9,313 nucleotides of DNA from Paludibacter sp. UBA5753 (GTDB taxonomy: Bacteria > Bacteroidota > Bacteroidia > Bacteroidales > Paludibacteraceae), in the NCBI GenBank assembly GCA_002427615.1, contig DIFH01000150.1, positions 241-9,553 of the forward strand, written 5' to 3'. The notes beneath the pieces were generated by a model, which searched no databases, was not told the DNA's origin, and was given only the letters and a program-made list of their open reading frames with translations. Positions 6,312-9,313 of this stretch are shown here, one piece after another. The position numbers and the translations under genes were made by a program. The stretch's first letter is position 1, and each line of letters opens with the position of its first letter.

Positions 6312-6866
6312 TTATTCGGTAGCAGCTTCTTCTGTTACCGGAGTTTCAACAGCAGTCTCGGCAACAGCAGTCTCAACAACAGCAGTTTCGGCAACAGCAG
6401 CTACGGCTTCAGCTTTTTTCTTAGCCAATTCAGCAGCTTTTGCTTTGTTTACTTCAGCTTCGGCAGCTAAGCGTACTTTAGCGGCAGCTTGTTTCTCGGC
6501 AACCAATTGTTCTTTTGTTTTGTTTACGTTAGCTTCTTTGGATGATTTCCATGCTTCGAAACGTTTGTCGGCTTCGGCAGCATCGAATGCTCCTTTTTTC
6601 ACCCCTTCCAATAAGTGTTTTTTCATCAATACTCCTTCAGCAGAAAGAATATTGCGGGTTGTGTCGGTAGGTTGAGCGCCTGTTGTCAACCAATACAAAG
6701 CACGGTCGAATTTCAAATCAACTGTAGCAGGATTGGTATTGGGGTTGTACGAACCGATTCGTTCGATAAATTTGCCATCACGTGGCGCGCGACTGTCGGC
6801 AATAACGATATGATAATAAGCATATCCTTTACGACCATGGCGTTGCAATCTGATTTTTACGGGCAT
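6312..6866 (-). CDS. rpsP: 30S ribosomal protein bS16 with long C-terminal extension
   Basis: The first 80 or so residues are a standard bS16, a small-subunit assembly protein binding 16S rRNA: MPVKIRLQRHGRK at the start, IVIADSRAPRDGKFIERIG at 21-39, YNPN, and ALYWLTTGAQPTDTTRNIL at 56-74. At 184 residues it is about twice the length of E. coli bS16. The extra 100 residues begin with a basic helical region (about 82-120), continue as Ala/Lys/Glu-rich probable coiled coil, and end in an acidic E-T-A-V-A pentapeptide repeat. Long bS16 tails are usual in Bacteroidota, though their function is not settled. The gene stands alone with its own promoter and a strong terminator; rimM, trmD and rplS, which accompany it in many other bacteria, are absent. 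The ATG is preceded by an A-rich stretch and no Shine-Dalgarno. Confidence 0.97.
   Translation of the reverse strand: MPVKIRLQRHGRKGYAYYHIVIADSRAPRDGKFIERIGSYNPNTNPATVDLKFDRALYWLTTGAQPTDTTRNILSAEGVLMKKHLLEGVKKGAFDAAEADKRFEAWKSSKEANVNKTKEQLVAEKQAAAKVRLAAEAEVNKAKAAELAKKKAEAVAAVAETAVVETAVAETAVETPVTEEAATE
6346..6405 (-). repeat. 15-bp tandem repeat in the rpsP tail
   Basis: Four in-frame units of 15 bp (6346-6360, 6361-6375, 6376-6390, 6391-6405) share the plus-strand core CAACAGCAG. The first three are nearly identical; the fourth has drifted. They encode the pentad ETAV(A/V) in the acidic tail of bS16. Such a run can gain or lose units by slippage without breaking the frame. Confidence 0.85.
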
Positions 6867-6918
6867 TTTTTTAATTTTTAATTGATTATACCTAATGCTT
6901 TTTCTCGAAAAGCGGCTG

Positions 6919-6949
6919 CAAAGATAGCGTTTATTTTTTAATTTACAAT
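6919..6949 (-). promoter_or_regulatory. Promoter of rpsP
   Basis: On the minus strand ATTG (6946-6949) is followed after exactly 19 bp by TATCTTTG (6919-6926), a perfect TAnnTTTG. The predicted start of transcription near 6912-6915 gives a leader of about 46-49 nt. This is among the best promoter matches in the window and suits a highly expressed ribosomal gene. Confidence 0.75.
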
Positions 6950-7047
6950 AATCATTGTCGCCGGATGGCTAATATTTATCAAAACAGCAACTCATTGGAT
7001 AACTTTGAGTCATCCAACGAACAATAATTAAACCAACTTAATGTAAT

Positions 7048-7956
7048 TTACTTGCAAAGCACCCAGGCAGTTTCGAACCGGCTGTCCGATTTACGCAAAT
7101 TTTCCATGTAACGGATGGCCTCATCTCTGTCGACAAACGATTGTATGGAAACCCTATACGATTTGATGGGCGATAATACATGCGCACACTCAAAATTCTC
7201 ACTTTTAAGAGTTTGGCAATAGTTTTCGGCAGATTGCCGAGTTGGAAGACTTGCAACGACAACATGATATAAATCCGAATCGTTGTTTTGAATCATCCCA
7301 TTAGCAAGTTCTGTACGAACAAGTTGAGGGCAAGAGGAAATAATTTCAGAGCTTGGATTGACATTCATCGGTTTAAAAGCAGACAAAGAAACCAAATCGG
7401 CCGAATCGGTACGTTTGACATCGTTTACCTGTGGCGAAATCATAAGCATTCCGAATAGCAACGCCGCGGCAGCCGCATACCTGAATGTCCGGGCAGTAGG
7501 TAAAACGAATGAAATCTTTCTTGAACCGGAATTCGTATTCAACTGACGTTCTGAAACATATAAATCAATCAAACCGATATTTCCGGGCAGGAATCCTATT
7601 CTTGAGGAAGGGACAAAAATTATTGCACCATTTTCGTTTTGCGACAACAGACCTAAATTCCCGAATTGATAACTTTTTGAAGCGGCAAGTTCATCTTTTA
7701 TACTTTCAACTTCCGATTCAATTATTTCCATCGCCTTACGGTAGGTAATTCCTTCAGAACGGGCAATTTCAATTGCCAACAAACCATCGGCATGATGCAT
7801 TAGAGGATTGAACCCCACAGAGGCAAGAGGAGCAATAATGCGATCGGCAAAAATCGAGGCAGATTGCATTTGTACTACAAATCCACCTAAACCCGGTACT
7901 ACCACATAATCGTGGTATGCCAGTAATTTTTCAATATGTTGATTAATTTTTCCCAC
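7048..7956 (-). CDS. HU-CCDC81 and SPOR domain protein
   Basis: This 302-residue protein has the Bacteroidota architecture of an N-terminal CCDC81-type HU domain pair, one membrane segment and a C-terminal SPOR domain. The HU part (about 1-125) shows the family opening HIEKLLAYHDYVVVPGLGGFV at 7-27. Residues 159-175 (YAAAAALLFGMLMISP region) form a transmembrane helix; a Ser/Asn-rich linker follows; residues 229-302 are the SPOR domain (DLYHVVVASLPT, then YRVSIQSF and SDSRFETAWVL). SPOR domains bind glycan strands lacking stem peptides at division sites, so the C-terminus should be periplasmic and the HU part cytoplasmic, perhaps linking nucleoid or cytoplasmic partners to septal wall. The start is GTG at 7956, chosen because no ATG precedes the conserved opening and the frame upstream offers only ATT. 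A promoter -7 box ends four bases from this GTG. Single gene, divergent from rfbB. Confidence 0.9.
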   Translation of the reverse strand: MGKINQHIEKLLAYHDYVVVPGLGGFVVQMQSASIFADRIIAPLASVGFNPLMHHADGLLAIEIARSEGITYRKAMEIIESEVESIKDELAASKSYQFGNLGLLSQNENGAIIFVPSSRIGFLPGNIGLIDLYVSERQLNTNSGSRKISFVLPTARTFRYAAAAALLFGMLMISPQVNDVKRTDSADLVSLSAFKPMNVNPSSEIISSCPQLVRTELANGMIQNNDSDLYHVVVASLPTRQSAENYCQTLKSENFECAHVLSPIKSYRVSIQSFVDRDEAIRYMENLRKSDSRFETAWVLCK

Positions 7957-7960
7957 AATG

Positions 7961-7968
7961 CAAAAATA
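7961..7968 (-). promoter_or_regulatory. -7 box immediately upstream of the HU/SPOR start
   Basis: On the minus strand this reads TATTTTTG, a perfect TAnnTTTG, in a context (ATAAACGC before, CA after) nearly identical to the rpsP promoter core. No good -33 box is seen at 19 bp. Transcription would begin at or within a base or two of the GTG, implying a leaderless or near-leaderless mRNA. Confidence 0.45.
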
Positions 7969-8018
7969 GCGTTTATGTTTTAATTTGGATGTTTTTTTAA
8001 ATAAAAAGTTATCAACAA

Positions 8019-8049
8019 TTTGTCAGACCTGAAAATCATTGTATCTTTG
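8019..8049 (+). promoter_or_regulatory. Near-ideal promoter for rfbB
   Basis: TTTG (8019-8022), 19 bp, then TATCTTTG (8042-8049): both boxes and the spacing match the Bacteroidota housekeeping consensus exactly. Transcription should begin near 8053-8056, leaving an unusually long leader of about 140 nt before the ATG at 8194. Confidence 0.8.
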
Positions 8050-8193
8050 TGTCTGGAGTAAGGGATTAACCTTGCCTGCCGCAAGTTCGTGATATGAACT
8101 TCGTTGATACGACGTTGAAAGAACTCAAAACAGAGATACTTGACTTAAAATTTTTATAAATTATCGACTTTATAAACTTCCCGATTCAACAAC
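8050..8193 (+). other. Long rfbB leader with short hairpins and a 21-codon ORF
   Basis: Two hairpins share bases 8083-8085 and so cannot both form: CTTGC/GCAAG (8071-8075 with 8081-8085) and AAGTTC/GAACTT (8083-8088 with 8096-8101). An ATG at 8094 opens a 21-residue frame ending TAA at 8157-8159 (starts MNFVDTTLKELK, ends LDLKFL), without a visible ribosome-binding site. Two TTTATAAA boxes lie at 8153-8160 and 8169-8176. No known riboswitch class is recognised. The segment is transcribed if the promoter call is right; any regulatory role is a guess. Confidence 0.35.
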
Positions 8194-9252
8194 ATGAAAA
8201 AAACAATCCTAATCACCGGTGGCGCCGGATTTATCGGCTCTCACGTAGTCCGGCTTTTTGTCAAGAAATACACTGATTATCAAATTGTAAACCTCGATGC
8301 ATTGACTTATGCCGGAAATCTGGAGAATTTAAAAGACCTTGTCGACGCGGCTAATTACACTTTTGTAAAAGGAGACATAACCGACGAAACATTTATCCCG
8401 GAATTATTTAAAGAATATAATTTTGATGGAGTCATCCATTTGGCAGCCGAATCGCATGTAGATCGCTCAATAACAGATCCTTTCTCGTTTATTCGCACCA
8501 ATGTTTTCGGTACATGTAATTTATTAAATGCCGCCAAAAATGCCTGGAAAGATAATATGGACGGTAAAAAATTCTACCATATATCTACCGACGAGGTTTA
8601 CGGGGCGCTGGAATTTGACGGCACATTCTTTACCGAAAACACAAAATACGACCCGCATTCACCTTATTCGGCAAGCAAAGCCTCGTCCGACCATTTCGTG
8701 CGCGCTTATCATGATACTTACGGCTTACCAATTGTTATCTCAAATTGCTCAAACAATTACGGAGCCAATCATTTCCCCGAAAAACTGATTCCATTATCAA
8801 TAAATAACATAAAACACAATAAACCGATTCCAATTTACGGGAAAGGCGAAAATATCCGCGACTGGCTTTGGGTAAACGACCACGCACGCGCCATTGATAC
8901 CATTTTTCATAATGGCAAAAACGGTGAAACTTATAACATTGGCGGGAACAATGAATGGACTAATATAGACTTGATTCACAAACTTTGTGAAATTATGGAT
9001 CGTAAACTCGGTCGCGAAGCAGGCGAATCGGCCAAGCTGATAACCTTTGTAACAGACAGAGCCGGACACGACTTGCGCTATGCTATCGATTCATCAAAAC
9101 TTCAACGCGAACTAGGCTGGAAACCATCGCTTCAGTTCGAAGAAGGACTCGAAAAAACAGTAGATTGGTATCTGACGAATCAAGAATGGCTCGATAATGT
9201 AACAAGCGGCCAATATCAGAGTTACTATGATAAACAGTATATGAACCGGTAA
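8194..9252 (+). CDS. rfbB: dTDP-glucose 4,6-dehydratase
   Basis: This 352-residue enzyme is the extended short-chain dehydrogenase RfbB/RmlB, which converts dTDP-glucose to dTDP-4-keto-6-deoxyglucose using bound NAD+, the second step toward dTDP-rhamnose and other deoxysugars. The Rossmann motif GGAGFIGS is at 9-16, LAAESHVDRS at 83-92, the catalytic STDEVYG at 131-137 (Thr132, Asp133, Glu134), and Tyr158/Lys162 in YSASK. The NNYGANHFPEKLIP and GENIRDWLWVNDH blocks are diagnostic of RfbB over other epimerase-type relatives. Length matches the family. The Asp-Glu pair required for dehydration is present, so the enzyme should be active. rfbA, rfbC and rfbD are not in the window; only 61 bp remain beyond the stop, with no start or terminator visible there, so partners could lie further right. 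The ATG has no Shine-Dalgarno, as usual here. Confidence 0.96.
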   Translation: MKKTILITGGAGFIGSHVVRLFVKKYTDYQIVNLDALTYAGNLENLKDLVDAANYTFVKGDITDETFIPELFKEYNFDGVIHLAAESHVDRSITDPFSFIRTNVFGTCNLLNAAKNAWKDNMDGKKFYHISTDEVYGALEFDGTFFTENTKYDPHSPYSASKASSDHFVRAYHDTYGLPIVISNCSNNYGANHFPEKLIPLSINNIKHNKPIPIYGKGENIRDWLWVNDHARAIDTIFHNGKNGETYNIGGNNEWTNIDLIHKLCEIMDRKLGREAGESAKLITFVTDRAGHDLRYAIDSSKLQRELGWKPSLQFEEGLEKTVDWYLTNQEWLDNVTSGQYQSYYDKQYMNR

Positions 9253-9313
9253 AACGATAAGCCAATCAACATATTACTTAATCAATCACTTTCCTTAGTG
9301 TTTGAAAGAAAAC

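Noticed and set aside
6445..6881. Plus-strand open frames opposite rpsP
   Set aside because: Shadows of the Ala/Lys/Glu-rich rpsP frame; low-complexity products with no family features.
6993..7017. Terminator for the HU/SPOR gene
   Set aside because: TTGGAT/ATCCAA gives only a 6-bp stem with an 11-nt loop, and no T-run follows closely; too weak to call.
8009..8017. DnaA box (TTATCAACA)
   Set aside because: A single imperfect match in AT-rich DNA with no cluster of boxes, no dnaA/dnaN and no unwinding region; overlaps a better-supported promoter.
8528..9069. Extra frames on both strands within rfbB
   Set aside because: The rfbB frame is continuous with all family motifs; the others are by-products of its codons.
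4974..9252. Polysaccharide biosynthesis cluster joining the glycosyltransferase and rfbB
   Set aside because: They are on opposite strands with rpsP, a thiamine-binding-type gene and the HU/SPOR gene between them, and no other sugar genes are present.

Overview
The window looks like a chromosomal segment of a Bacteroidota bacterium, most likely order Bacteroidales. Three things support this. Gene starts have A-rich leaders and mostly no Shine-Dalgarno sequence. Several intergenic regions carry the Bacteroidota-type promoter (TTTG, about 19 bp, TAnnTTTG). Several proteins have Bacteroidota-typical architecture: an N-terminal CCDC81-type HU domain fused to a SPOR domain, a bS16 with a long Ala/Glu/Lys tail, and an ACT-ACT protein next to phenylacetate-CoA ligase. 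I cannot name the genus. I see no tRNA, rRNA, CRISPR array, transposase or phage gene.

Layout. Positions 1-328 hold no gene I can name: a GC-richer edge fragment, then AT-rich DNA with candidate promoters. A small membrane protein of the DUF212 / divergent PAP2 family runs rightward at 329-790. From about 7.96 kb down to 0.87 kb every other gene runs leftward. In transcription order these are a HU/SPOR protein (7956-7048), rpsP (6866-6312, own promoter and strong terminator), a thiamine-binding-type protein (6153-5863), a family 2 glycosyltransferase (5777-4974), a MarC-family membrane protein (4895-4320, followed by a terminator), a double-ACT protein overlapping a phenylacetate-CoA ligase by 4 bp (4028-2305), and a PLP aminotransferase (2175-868). 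At 8194-9252, rfbB runs rightward from a near-ideal promoter, divergent from the HU/SPOR gene.

How the genes fit together. The only clear metabolic grouping is ACT-ACT, PaaK and aminotransferase. It fits interconversion of arylacetates, arylacetyl-CoA, arylpyruvates and aromatic amino acids, with indolepyruvate oxidoreductase as the expected partner; that enzyme is not in this window, so this is inference. The glycosyltransferase and RfbB both suit surface-polysaccharide synthesis but are about 2.4 kb apart, on opposite strands, with housekeeping genes between them. The other genes are housekeeping or envelope functions.

I found no convincing novel defence or mobile system. The most interesting signals are non-coding: a repeated G-rich element directly in front of two unrelated start codons, an almost identical 18-bp promoter core upstream of rpsP and the HU/SPOR gene (the latter possibly leaderless), and a long untranslated leader ahead of rfbB.
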